A DNA stretch of 64,000 bases, taken from Clitopilus passeckerianus (taxonomy: Eukaryota; Basidiomycota; Agaricomycetes; Agaricales; Entolomataceae). A model generated the notes under the pieces. It was given only the letters and a program-made list of their open reading frames with translations. It was not told the origin of the DNA and did not search any database. Location of the stretch: contig CALYLX010000126.1 of the NCBI GenBank assembly GCA_944990035.1, positions 1,798,001 to 1,862,000 of the forward strand, written 5' to 3'. Shown piece by piece: positions 49,689-59,899 of the stretch. Positions within the stretch are counted from its first letter, which is position 1. Every line of letters starts with the position of its first letter. The position numbers were made by a program, and so were the translations under genes.

Positions 49689-51848
49689 ATCATGCAATTA
49701 ACTGCAACAAGTGTAAAGGAAAGAGACCAGATGACGGATCCGCATCATGGATCATGGATTCCGGTGCTTCGTATCATTTTACGAATAATCTCAATGACTT
49801 CACCGACTATGAAGAAGGTGACTTTGGAAATGTTATAACCGCAAGCGGTCAAGTTTCTATAAGGGGTCGAGGAACTGTGTTCATTGATCATTCATTTGTG
49901 AGACCCGGAACCGACAAGACTGTTGAAGTGACTACACGTCTATTTCCAGTCTATTACTTCCCTGAGCTCTCCACGCGATTACTCGCTATGGGAGAAGTCT
50001 TACAGAAGGAGAAACTCCTTCTTAGGGCTTCATCTTCCACGATGACATTCTATTCTCGGAATAAGAATCATGCGGAGATAGTGTGTAAACCACACATTCC
50101 TGGTGATAACCTTTATTGGTTAGATACCAAGATCACTTCTGCAAAGAAGATGGTCGCTGCATCATGCGTGTTTGCAGCCACGTACAACTTGTAGCATAAA
50201 CGCCTCGGACATCCGTCTAAGGAAGTTTTACGCCATAGTCAGGTACATACGCGGAAAGGTCCACAGAACATCGAATTCCCAAAAGAGAATCTGATTTGCC
50301 AAGGATGTGCACAAGGGAAAATGCCTTCAAAGTCTTTCCCGCCATCCGAATCTCGTGCAAAGGAACCCTTCGAGAAGACAACATGGCATTCAGATTCAGA
50401 AAAGTGCACCGCACACGCCTCAACAAAATGGCCGTGCAGAGCGCTTTAACCGCACCATCATGAATAAAGCAATGGCTATGCATCACGATGCTTGCCTTCC
50501 TAACATGTGGTGGGAATTCTCTGTGGCACATAGTGCTCATCTATACAATTGAACTCCAATTCGAAGAATCGATTGGAAAACACCCCACAAGGTTATCTTT
50601 AAGGAGAAACCAGATATTTCTCACCTCCGTGTATTTGGTTGTGGTGCTTACGTTTACCTCCCTGAGGACAAACGAGCCAACAAACTTGCTCCAAAATCGG
50701 AACTCATGTTGTACCTTGGTACAGAACCAGGTACGAAGGCGCACAAATTCATGCGACTTCACAACAACACAATATTTGTTGGAACTACAGCACTGTTTGA
50801 TGAAACACTATTCCCCAAATGTCCTGAACACAAGAGTCGTGGCATCACACGTATAGGTGATAAACCTTTGATGCAAGACCCGGAACATCATGTTCCAGAT
50901 CAACAAATTCCTTCGGAATCGGGAGATGATGACAATGATGGTCCAGAACCACCTAGTCAACATCAAAATGATCATGCTTCTGATCACACCCGAACCCCTT
51001 CTCCTTCTCCACCTTCCACTCCGAAACCTAAATCGGACAAGGGTAAAGGCAAAATGCCTACTGTGGAAGAGGAACCTGAGGAAGTCTCTGATAATGAAGA
51101 CTTCTATGTTGATGACCCAACATCAACAGGTCAGGGTTCCGCGTATCCACCTGGTCAGTCCGATAATGGACAACGACCATATCAAATTGATCCATCTAAA
51201 TTCCGACTTCGTCGAATTGACGTGGAAAACTGGAGATCACTTCCAGATCGTGCTCAATTTGAAAATAATAGCGGACCGCAATTGCCTCAAGGCATACCAT
51301 TGCGACGCTATCCCCAAAGGATACGTACCATTACCAGAAAACCTGGCAATGTATATGGAGAAAATTGTCTTCCCTCTGAAATTCAAAGGGACATTCTCAT
51401 GGACAGATATTGGAAAAAGACCGTGGGTGAAATGCCTGGGTGCGCCAGACAAGTACCACGATCCGGTTATGACCATCGTCAGGCTACATTTCAGCCAACT
51501 GACACGATGGAAGGGATCACAACCTCCAATACTAGCGAACAGTCCGAGAATGATGACGATCAACCATCAGGAGAACAGGTTGAGGATCGCATGCAAGGTG
51601 TTGTGCCTGAACAGAAATTGCCACGTCCGCCAAAACGGCCTCGTGAAGATTCTGATGCTGATCTCACTTGGGCACAAAAACTGTGCAAGGAAGGGGGTGT
51701 GCCATTGATACAATACTTACTCCATCAGGCAGACCTGGCTATGCCAGCTGATGAGTATACTCCACTGTATCTTCACGCACTTCTATTGGATAGTTCTACA
51801 CCTAGACTACCCAATATTCGCGAGATGCAATTCCGCGATATTGCTTGA
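49685..51848 (+). pseudogene. Copia B protease and integrase, core deleted
   Basis: Protease: CNKCKGKRPDDGS, then ASWIMDSGASYHFTNN. At 50192-50194 a TAG replaces the Trp expected before HKRLGHPSKEVLR. The integrase zinc domain continues to CQGCAQGK. At about 50385, KEPFEK jumps to the segment shortly before APHTPQQNGRAERFNRT, losing about 80 residues that hold the first two catalytic Asp residues. Another TGA follows at about 50550. From 50706 the frame is open to 51848 (Pro/Asp-rich linker, GGVPLIQYLL), ending in a TGA where Arg is expected. Confidence 0.8.
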
Positions 51849-51920
51849 CTGCCAAAAGCGGAGCAAAAGGAATGGCATAATGCATGTCAACAGGAGCTTG
51901 AGGCGCTCCATGAACGAGAC

Positions 51921-53378
51921 GTGTATGAGCTAGTTGATCCACCTAAAGGCCGAAAAATTGTCAAGAACCGTTGGGTATTTGACATCAAATCTGATGATCG
52001 CAAAAAGGCTAGGCTTGTTGCCAAAGGTTTCTCACAGATCGAGGGTATAGATTTTGACGAGATCTTTTCCCCGGTTGTACGCTTTGAAACCGTTCGAACT
52101 CTATTTGCGCTAGCCGCATTAGAAGGATGGCACATTCAAGGTGTTGATGTGAAAACTGCCTTTCTATATGGAAAACTCAAAGAGGAAATCTATATGGAGC
52201 AACCAGAAGGATTTAAATCCAAAAGCCACCCAAATAGAGTCTGTAGACTCAAACGGGCACTATATGGCCTTAAACAAGCAAGTCTCTCTTGGTGGAAAGA
52301 GATGACGAAATCCATGGAAGCATTGGGTTTCAAACGAACAACATCCGATGCAGGTGTCTTTGTACATCATACTAAAGATGGCAAAACTATTGTCGCTGTC
52401 GTGTATGTCGATGATGCAATGTTCATGGGGTCTGATCGGAACCTCGTCTTGAAGATGAAATCTGCATTCATGAAGAAATGGGAATGCCGAGACCTTGGTG
52501 ACGCTAAGGAATTCCTACGCATGCGCATTACTCGAGACAAGAACACGATCAAACTTGATCAAGTTCCTTATCTCCAAAAAGTATTGCAACGCTATGGAAT
52601 GACTAATGCTAAAACCACTTATACTCCACTGCCATCTGGCTGGAAACCTAAAACCAACACTGAGGCTCCCAATCCCAAGATCAAATCAGAGTTTCAATCT
52701 GTGATTGGATCTCTGTTATATCTCATGCTAGGCACACGGCCCGATATTGCCTTTGCGGTAATCAAACTATCGCAGTTCTCTGCAAATCCAAGCAAAGAGC
52801 ATCTCGAAAAGGCCAAACATGTGCTAAGGTACTTAGCTACCTACCCCAACTACTCACTTGTCTACGACGGAGCTAGTAATGGTGGTCTGCATGCATATAC
52901 AGATTCTGATTGGGCGTCTGACGAAAACATGCATCGCTCTACATCAGGATATATTATGAAACTCGCCAATGGACTTATCTGTTGGACGTCGAAAGCGCAG
53001 AAAACAATTGCGCTATCATCGACAGAAGCTGAATACATGGCTTTGTCAGACACATGTCGACAAGTCACATGGCTTTGGTCACTCTTGTCTGAAATTGGTC
53101 TTCCTGAAACTGAACCTACTATGGTTATTGGTGATAATCAGGGATCGATCTTTATCGGATCAAATCCTGTCCAGGAACGCCGGACTAAACACATTGATAT
53201 TCACTATCACTACGCCCGCGAATGTGTTGAAAACGGTATCATAGAGTTATACTTTATACCTGGAAATGAGAACACTGCTGACATGCTAACCAAGAATTTG
53301 GACCGTGTCAAATTTGAGCAGTTCAGATCTCAACTTGGACTTGAGTTTTACTCGTCTAAGAACAAAGACACACAATAG
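51921..53378 (+). CDS. Copia B reverse transcriptase and RNase H (485 aa, intact frame)
   Basis: The RT frame is uninterrupted: KNRWVFDIKSDDRKKARLVA, LEGWHIQGVDVKTAFLYG, CRLKRALYGLKQASLSWW, catalytic VVYVDDAMFMGSDRN. RNase H: HAYTDSDWASDENMHRSTSG, LSSTEAEYMALSDTCRQ, VIGDNQGSIFIGSNP, NENTADMLTKNLDRVKF. In the element this is the end of one pol polyprotein, so the ATG at 51921 is just the first Met after a TGA at 51846-51848. All catalytic acidic residues that I can place are present. Confidence 0.9.
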   Translation: MYELVDPPKGRKIVKNRWVFDIKSDDRKKARLVAKGFSQIEGIDFDEIFSPVVRFETVRTLFALAALEGWHIQGVDVKTAFLYGKLKEEIYMEQPEGFKSKSHPNRVCRLKRALYGLKQASLSWWKEMTKSMEALGFKRTTSDAGVFVHHTKDGKTIVAVVYVDDAMFMGSDRNLVLKMKSAFMKKWECRDLGDAKEFLRMRITRDKNTIKLDQVPYLQKVLQRYGMTNAKTTYTPLPSGWKPKTNTEAPNPKIKSEFQSVIGSLLYLMLGTRPDIAFAVIKLSQFSANPSKEHLEKAKHVLRYLATYPNYSLVYDGASNGGLHAYTDSDWASDENMHRSTSGYIMKLANGLICWTSKAQKTIALSSTEAEYMALSDTCRQVTWLWSLLSEIGLPETEPTMVIGDNQGSIFIGSNPVQERRTKHIDIHYHYARECVENGIIELYFIPGNENTADMLTKNLDRVKFEQFRSQLGLEFYSSKNKDTQ

Positions 53379-53396
53379 GTGGTCTTTGAGGGGGTG

Positions 53397-53745
53397 TGTT
53401 GAATTGACACGTACCACTCACATGATCTAGTATTGCGCCATATCGCACCATTGTTACGCCTTCTTACGAATACGCCTCATGGCAACTCACGTGACACTTT
53501 ATGACTACTTATGACTCATTCCGTGTCACTTTCGTACTATATTTAGCACAGAACATTCTAGATATGCTTACATATACATGGTCTGTGCACGCTCTCCTTA
53601 TGTATATAAACCTATGTACTTCACCTCAATACATTGGAGACTTCTCTAGTCTTATTACATAGTTCGCTTTACCTCACAACCCTACACTTAGCTCAAGGTA
53701 GGCCGCTCTGCAACTTCCCTCGCTGGAAGGCATGCTTGCTCAACA
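53397..53745 (+). repeat. Copia B 3' LTR
   Basis: 349 bp, matching 47252-47623 except for a short deletion near the start and single substitutions. It is preceded by tttgaggggg (polypurine tract, 53385-53394). Confidence 0.85.
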
Positions 53746-53750
53746 TATAT

Positions 53751-53998
53751 AGTTCCTCTTACATTCTGTACTATATTTAGCACATTCCATGATGTTCTAC
53801 ATCATTCCATACGCTTACACATACATGGTCTGTGCGCACTTCATACTTGTATATATAGTGTACATTCTAGCGGCCTGATAACTACACCATAATACTATAA
53901 GAGTTTTACCACTTGTTCTTACATAATTAGTACTCACTTAAGTCTCTACACTCAAGGTAAGCTCCCTCTAGTCGTTGCACTTCCCCACCTGCTCGACA
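53751..53998 (+). repeat. Copia A 3' LTR, second part
   Basis: Continues the LTR after copia B and aligns with 16455-16705. It has a 15-bp extra piece (gcggcctgataacta) near 53872 not present in the 5' LTR. Confidence 0.8.
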
Positions 53999-54008
53999 GT
54001 ACCTTCAC

Positions 54009-54744
54009 TAGAGTCCACCAGGGGTAGGCACTACCCCGGGGGTTTGGCCAGGGGTAAGCCAGGGGTAAGGGTAAGGGTATAGGTTTGATACCCTTCGCTC
54101 TACCCCTGGCTTTTGGTAGGGGTAGGTTGGTTTTTTTTGTCTCTATCTTATGTATATTAGTCTACAATTGTGATAAATTATTTACTCTACATAAAGAGCT
54201 TGAGAAACGGCGAAGAATTGAAGCAGAAACTGCGAGCTTGCGTCCACAGAATAGTCGTGGGAACATTACCAAGCAGCGCTTGAATTCGCCAACGCAACGG
54301 TTCTAGGCAGCAACATCGCGTTCTAGACACCTGTTTGAGCGCGTGAAACGCATAGATATGGCTTGGAAGGCTGTCGAACGCACGAATACACAGTAATATC
54401 CAAGAAAAACGCGTCAAAATGGCACCGGTGACGACTAGATAGGGAATATATTGAGAGGAGACCTGCTGCAGGCAGGAGACCTCCTAGGTGCGTTCTGGAC
54501 GCGTTTTCTGTGAAGATTTACTCATATATTGATTCTATAGATTTATCTACATGCATATAAAGCCTCAACCACGTCGAAATCATCATTAACCCCCACCCTT
54601 CGAGGGTAACTTCTACCCCTGCACCCTTTGCCAACCCTCCAGCCAAGTCACGGGTACCCTTGCGTTAGCCGAGGGGTTGACTAAGCGACGGGTACGGGTA
54701 CGGGTTGCGTCAAAACACCCGAGGGTTACCCATGGTGGGCTCTA
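54009..54744. mobile_element. hAT-type non-autonomous element (736 bp)
   Basis: Terminal inverted repeats TAGAGTCCACCAGGGGTA and, read inward from the right, TAGAGCCCACCATGGGTA. The 8-bp TSD accttcac lies at 54001-54008 and 54745-54752. An 8-bp TSD and TAGAG-type ends fit the hAT superfamily. Subterminal ggggtaag / taccc words are repeated, and no transposase is encoded. Confidence 0.8.
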
Positions 54745-54752
54745 ACCTTCAC

Positions 54753-54960
54753 CCCATTTGGACACCATCACCAGTTTCTCTTCCAATATTATTTCTTACT
54801 CGTCTCCATTTCATTCCACCTCCACTATTCTGCTGTCGTTCTACCATTCTAATGTCACTCCATCATTCCCTATTCTTGTCTGGTACATTCTACCTCTACC
54901 ATTCTAGTAGTTAACATTCAATGTTTCACTATTGTATTGCTTGTAACTATTGTTGGCCAT
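54753..54960. other. Pyrimidine-rich non-coding stretch
   Basis: No gene. Together with 55239-55370, which has a TATA box (tatataaac at about 55263) and a CT-rich follow-up, it may be a remnant LTR, but no partner copy is in the window. Confidence 0.3.
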
Positions 54961-55236
54961 CAGCAAAAAAATACCTAGCTTACAGCTGCCTTGCCTTGGC
55001 TTACCAAAACTTGCAGTTGTCTTGCAGCACTCTGCAAGCCACTCAAGGTATGTAAGCCCTATAAGCCCTATAAGCGAGGTTGGCTGTCTTATAGTATGGC
55101 TTGCAATCAACTTACTTAAAGTTTTTGTGCTTTATTTTGTGCTAAAAGTTATTTTTAAACACTAAAAGAAATTTCAAACATCTGCAAGTAATTTACAAGG
55201 CAGCTGCAAGACAGGAAGTCCAGTGAGATTTTGCTG
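54961..55236. mobile_element. 276-bp CAG...CTG short element
   Basis: Ends CAGCAAAAAAATACC and ...GAGATTTTGCTG, AT on both sides (54959-54960, 55237-55238). It is in the opposite orientation to the elements at 34700 and 46405 and matches them closely (cttgcagctgcctt, gcttataggg, aagtaacttac-type words). Confidence 0.8.
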
Positions 55237-55238
55237 AT

Positions 55239-55585
55239 GTTCTCTCCATTTCTCACTACTTGTATATAAACCCTGTAACAACATTGTAGTAAAGCATTCC
55301 AAAATCAACTTAAGTTCTATCCACTTCTCATCCGAGTCTCTCTACTACCCTCTGCTCTACCCTGCAATTAAGATAGCAATAAAATATATTTACTTGAAAA
55401 CTAAAATTTCCATTGTGTGAATAGGTAGTGGGATGAAAAGTGCCAGCTAGCTACAGTAGCTACCATTCTGATATAGCCTATAGGAATCTATTGAAAAAAT
55501 ATGTTTCTGTGTAGAATGGCCAATAGCTCTATAGTGCTATGCCAGTGGAGACTGGGACCTCTTCTATGGCTCTATGGCCATCCAT
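55239..55585. other. AT-rich intergenic stretch
   Basis: No ORF or RNA gene recognised. It contains a TATA-like element followed by a CT-rich region that could be an old promoter or LTR. Confidence 0.3.
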
Positions 55586-55778
55586 CAGGAAAATATATGC
55601 CAACTTGGCCATACTTGGCCAAAACATGAATTGCTACAGTACTTGATAACTTTCATAAGTATATATAAGTAAGCTATAAGTGCTATAAGTTAGGCTGCAA
55701 GTTATGTCTACTTGATGCTTTACTTGATGTTCCATCAAGTTCCCACAAGTTGATGTCAAGTTGGCATATATTTTCCTG
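55586..55778. mobile_element. 193-bp short element with 23-bp perfect inverted repeats
   Basis: Ends CAGGAAAATATATGCCAACT plus TG, and the exact complement at 55757-55778, with AT on both sides (55584-55585, 55779-55780). The interior is rich in caagt/acttg words. The AT setting and CAG start place it near the other short elements, as a distinct subgroup. Confidence 0.75.
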
Positions 55779-56396
55779 ATGCTCTATGATACTATACCAC
55801 TCTATTAGCATTTGTTGACTTCAAGTTCTATCTAGGGCAGGGTGGATTGCTAATGATGGTAGTAAACTGGAGGGTTTTTATAGATATTCAAGTGAAACTA
55901 GATAAGCTAAATCTAAATATAATAATATGTATGATGTCTAGGTAAACTCCTAATGACAAGTGTCAAAGGAGCAATGAAGGGAAAATGACAAGTAAACATG
56001 AGAGGAAAATGAATAGAAAGGAGAGAAAAATGCCAGTGAACAGAAAGGATTGGGGAAAAATCCAGGGAATTTCTGGACCACAATCTCCAATAGGAAACAT
56101 GGGATTAATTGTTGAAATCATTACAACAATGATGTTAATCCTGCCATTGACTTGGGCTTCGCACGACACACAGGTGATTCACTGCTCCAGCCTTAGAGTG
56201 TCTGGCACTATTTGTTTTCTCCCTGGTCTATTTCATTGCTAGAAGCTGGCCAACTGCAATCACACCCTTCAGAAAAGCAGTAAGCCAATGTATACAGATA
56301 ACCATACAGTGTTCCAGTCTTGTTTTAGCTAATACTATTGGTAGAACAAAAAAATAAATTCTTGCATAGTCCTACTAATTTCTCTACTCAGCATAT
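55779..56396. other. AT-rich spacer with a small LINE RT fragment
   Basis: At about 56127-56205 the plus strand reads LNPAIDLGFARHTGDSLLQP, matching the RT thumb of the LINEs in 1-14 kb (VNPAIDLGFA.HTGNSPL.P). Otherwise nothing is recognised before the end of the GH63 gene. Confidence 0.55.
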
Positions 56397-59300
56397 TTAA
56401 AACTTTTCTGCAAGCACTGGATACATAATTAGCAAAACCAAGTCATCAATATCCAAGATATCTTACCAAGTGCTACCAAAGAAGTCCATCCAGTAAACGG
56501 GTGGCTAGAAACAAACTTAGAATAAATACAACTCATCTAGAAAAAAAGGACATACCTGCGCTGGCCTTCACCATTCTTGGCATCATACTGCTCCCAGACA
56601 TAGCCTGTTCTATTATACTCCTAGATTAATATTAGTATTACTTTAATGATTGCTAAGTATATAGAACAAGCAAACCTTAAATGTGTTATCAATGATATTT
56701 TTTCTCAAGGTATTATATATTTGTTTTGCACGTGCTTGATAGGGTCCGGGTGTATTCATGTAGGTCTAAACAATTGCTTAGTTGAATTAAAGCAGAATTG
56801 AACAGATGAAGTACCTTATGCAAGGCTTGAAGAACTAGATAATTCATTTGAACCCATATAGGTCCCTTCCAGTAATTTTCTCCTTTTCCATACTCAGAAT
56901 GGGATGCGGAAAGGCTACGCAACCCATAGTTTGACCAGAGGTGATTTGGATCTTCTATAAGATCAAATATTGGTTCAAGGTGAGGTGAGGAAGGTGGAAG
57001 CAAGGATAGGAAGAAGGGGAACAATGACAAGTAGCCCTTGTGGCAGACATGGTATGATTCATCTAGAAATATGGAAATGAGAAGCTGAGAAAGTTGAACA
57101 ATCAAGTCCTAACCGTTGTCATCAACATTAAGGTCACAATACATTTGTTGATCTTCATTCCAGTGTAGGTCTGCAAGAGATAAGCTTCCTGTTATTATAC
57201 ACAATGCTGAAGACAAACCTTCAATGTTATCCAAAATTGCATGTTCTATACCTTGAAATGATTTTGCATCGTCCACTTCTCCAATAAACTCGGCAATCTC
57301 CCGCATTGTCCTCGAGAAGAATGCCATCCAAGATATCAAGTCGAGATGGAGTTCCCCAGCGTGAGGAGGCCCTCTCGGATAGTCATCCATTCCGCTGGTC
57401 AAGACGTGAGACTCAGATCTTCCACGCCAGCGGTAGGCCTCTGTACGAGACCGAGCCTTTCTGCCGTACTGCTTAATCTGACCCCTCTGGGTCTTCCTGA
57501 ACCACTCGTAATGACGCTTTAGCGGGGTATAGATAGACTTGAGGTATGTCATTGTTAGCTCAGGATTGCCTGAATGCTTGCTTTGGGGTTCTTCGTAGGC
57601 CTCCGAAGCAAACACGGTCTGAGGGGTGCCCACCCCATAATCCAATCCGAGCTCGTGACTGTTAAGACCACCTGCAGCGCCTTTAAGCCGCGCAATGAAT
57701 GCTGTAACAGCCATTGCAAGCGTAGGTGGATTGGCATAGTTGGGGACCTGAGTCTGGAATTCTGCTGGTACCTAAAAAGATGCTTGTTAGTGCATCATGA
57801 AAGCTGGCAACCAGGATAGAAGACATACTTTGCTCCTCGCCTCTTCACCCAAGATCTGCTCCCTTGCAACCCAGCCATTGTCGTCGATAAGGTTGATCCA
57901 GTCCCGGAGTATTTCGAGCCTGTAGTGCAAGGCTTAGAATCCATGGACGAACTCGTGGATGTGCTACTTACCCAAAGTCCACGTTGACTTGACTGATATG
58001 GAGAAGATGGAACCCTTCGTCCCTAGGAACGAGTTAGATAACTTGCGATGGTCATGATCGCGCTACACTCTCACCAATAGAATCCCCTCGGGAAAAAGCT
58101 GCGACTAGGCGTTGCCGTCAGAAGCGACCGGGGCTCCGTCAATTTCGCCGTTGATTGAGGCGAAGATGTTTCCGATTCTTCGTCATCGTTATCCGAGTCT
58201 TCAGCTTCATCCCATTCGTACGAAAACTTGCGATCAACAATCGAAGTGCCGTAGAAATATCCAACACCACCAAGGAGGTTCGAGGTAATGGCTCGACTAA
58301 AGGTTGACAGTGATGCTTGCTTCTCTTTGGAGAAGTCTGAAGGATATGGGAGCGCAGCATCGTGACGCCTCTGCAATGATTCCACCAGGGCCGGTATGCC
58401 GACGTCAAGTGTTGAAGCTTGAAAAGAAGTCAGTACAGCGGGAGCTTCGGGGGGGATAATGATGTACAAGTCAAGTTCTGTTGTGCACTCTTGCTCTCAA
58501 ATAATACATCAAATTGAAAGGGTCCGTCGAATAGTTTCTGGACTGCAATGAGGTTGCTGCCCATGTAGATTTCGTCTGGAAGCTGTAAGACGAAAGATGG
58601 GTCCGGCAAACCGATCGAGGGGTCTTGATAGGGAGCAATCGCCTCGCGAGCCCTGCTGATTAGGGACTGAAGGATATAGTCTGTTCCGTTGAGCATTCAG
58701 TCTCATACGTAGGATGCATGAGCATACCTTTTGCTTTCCAGATGCTTCCAGCAGGAACAGCCTGTCCCAAGTAATGGCCACGACCAATCCGAGGCCGGAA
58801 AGCAGAATCATGTGGACCACGAGAGATGACCTGGTTGTCGGGACCTACGGCGTCATGTAAGAGTGGGCTGAAAATTTCGGAGAAGGAAAGGGTACCGTCA
58901 ACGACGCGAATGACGAAGTCGTCCAGCTCGGGCGAAGATCCCGATAATACGAAGTCACCAATAATCCCCTGTAAATTGGTTTGGTTCAATGAGCTCCACC
59001 ACGAATTCAAATTGACCTACATTCTCGTTCTCTTCTGTCTCCATTTGCAGCCCTCCAAGTCCCTCTAGCCCGAAGTAGAATATGGGTGAAATCCGTGAGG
59101 GTTTGTCTACAGATATTGTGTGAACAACTTCGGACGGGAGAAATGAGAGCATGAAGCCAACCTCCCGTCAAGGGTTCACCCTTGACACGGGCAGCCCAAC
59201 TCCCTCCGTGCTCGCCTCCTGGAACTTTCAGAAATTCAGTCGTAATCCTTACGTTGTTGAGACCGTCTTCTAGCACTTGGACACCACCCTCGCGAGGGTC

Positions 59301-59592
59301 ATAGTCAGTCCAAGTGTAGCTGCGAAGGTTATCACCCTGTTCGCAAGAATGACGCGTGGCTTCGTGGCAAGTTAGCGTGGTGACATTGCAGTGAAGAATC
59401 CGACTTACAGCTAATGGACTGGTAGTCGTGGGCGCCGAACCACATCAGTCCTGTCATAAGAGACTGGGGAATGCGGGGACGCAAGCCGAAGTAAAGGTTA
59501 GGTCTGTAGGGTCCCCATAAGAAGGGATCATCGGTAGCTCCCAATGCAGACTGTGTAGCACAGAGAACTACAGCAGCTAGCACTATCTTCAT
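56397..59592 (-). CDS. CWH41: Mannosyl-oligosaccharide glucosidase (ER glucosidase I, GH63)
   Basis: Glucosidase I removes the outermost glucose from N-glycans in the ER. Start chosen at ATG 59592-59590, giving a signal peptide (MKIVLAAVVLCATQSALG) followed by DDPFLWGPYRPNLYFGLRPR and LMTGLMWFGAHDY. Later blocks: ARVKGEPLTG, RISPIFYFGLEGLGGLQ, the GH63 signature SFFPRGFYWDEGFHLLHISQ, SHVLTSGMDDYPRGPPHAGE, ENYWKGPIWVQMNYLVLQAL, YVWEQYDAKNGEGQR and HPFTGWTSLVAL. The stop TAA at 56397-56399 follows a tiny last exon ending LAEKF. Introns of about 50-70 nt (for example donor gttggc, acceptor ctgtag near 59100-59150) keep the frame throughout, so it appears functional. The formin gene ends 308 bp upstream on the same strand. 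Confidence 0.9.
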
Positions 59593-59899
59593 TGTGCAGC
59601 ACTGGCCTTGAATGAGGTTTATACGGAGGAGATACGCAGGTCCAGCCCTCCTGAATCCTAGTGATGGCACGTAGTCGAATCTAACGCGGTCACATGCTCA
59701 GACTTTGGGGAATGATGCAGCTCAGTGTATGGCCCAATGGCGGGAATAAGATTGTGATTTCAATGCGTTCAAGGAAATATAATTATAGAATAAACGTTTT
59801 GTGATGCTAGGGTTCTCCACATTCGACGTTGGTCCCATTCTACGCGGGACATAATAATGCGAGGTAAATGACAGTCAAGAGTCAAGACGTCTACAAATC
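59593..59899. other. Intergenic region: GH63 promoter and formin 3' end
   Basis: This 307-bp gap lies between the formin stop and the GH63 start, both genes on the minus strand. No RNA gene or repeat is recognised. Confidence 0.5.

Larger units (their letters stand above)
47252..53745 (+). mobile_element. Copia B: Ty1/copia element inserted in the 3' LTR of copia A
   Basis: LTRs 47252-47623 and 53397-53745 (TGTTGAATTGAC... to ...CTCGACA/CTCAACA), flanked by tatat (47247-47251, 53746-53750). The left LTR has an extra segment of about 23 bp that the right lacks. Layout: primer site, gag, protease, integrase with a missing core, RT and RNase H, then a purine-rich tract before the right LTR. It is related to copia A in both LTR and proteins but clearly a different family. 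Confidence 0.9.
16320..53998 (+). mobile_element. Copia A: Ty1/copia LTR retrotransposon hosting all nested insertions
   Basis: Left LTR 16320-16705 (TGTTAG...TCGACA). The right LTR starts at 47099 (TGTTGG...), is interrupted at 47252-53745 by copia B, and ends at 53998 (...TCGACA). Gag is at 16924-18867, protease and integrase start at 18864-19760, integrase rest at 43561-45128, RT and RNase H at 45129-47112. The gypsy element sits in integrase with TSD aagcg. The bases outside the two LTRs (gctag and gtacc) do not match, so no TSD is visible for copia A itself. Confidence 0.85.

Noticed and set aside
59100..59180. A frameshift in the GH63 gene after GEPLT
   Set aside because: A short intron (donor gttggc, acceptor ctgtag) restores the frame to DKPSRISP.
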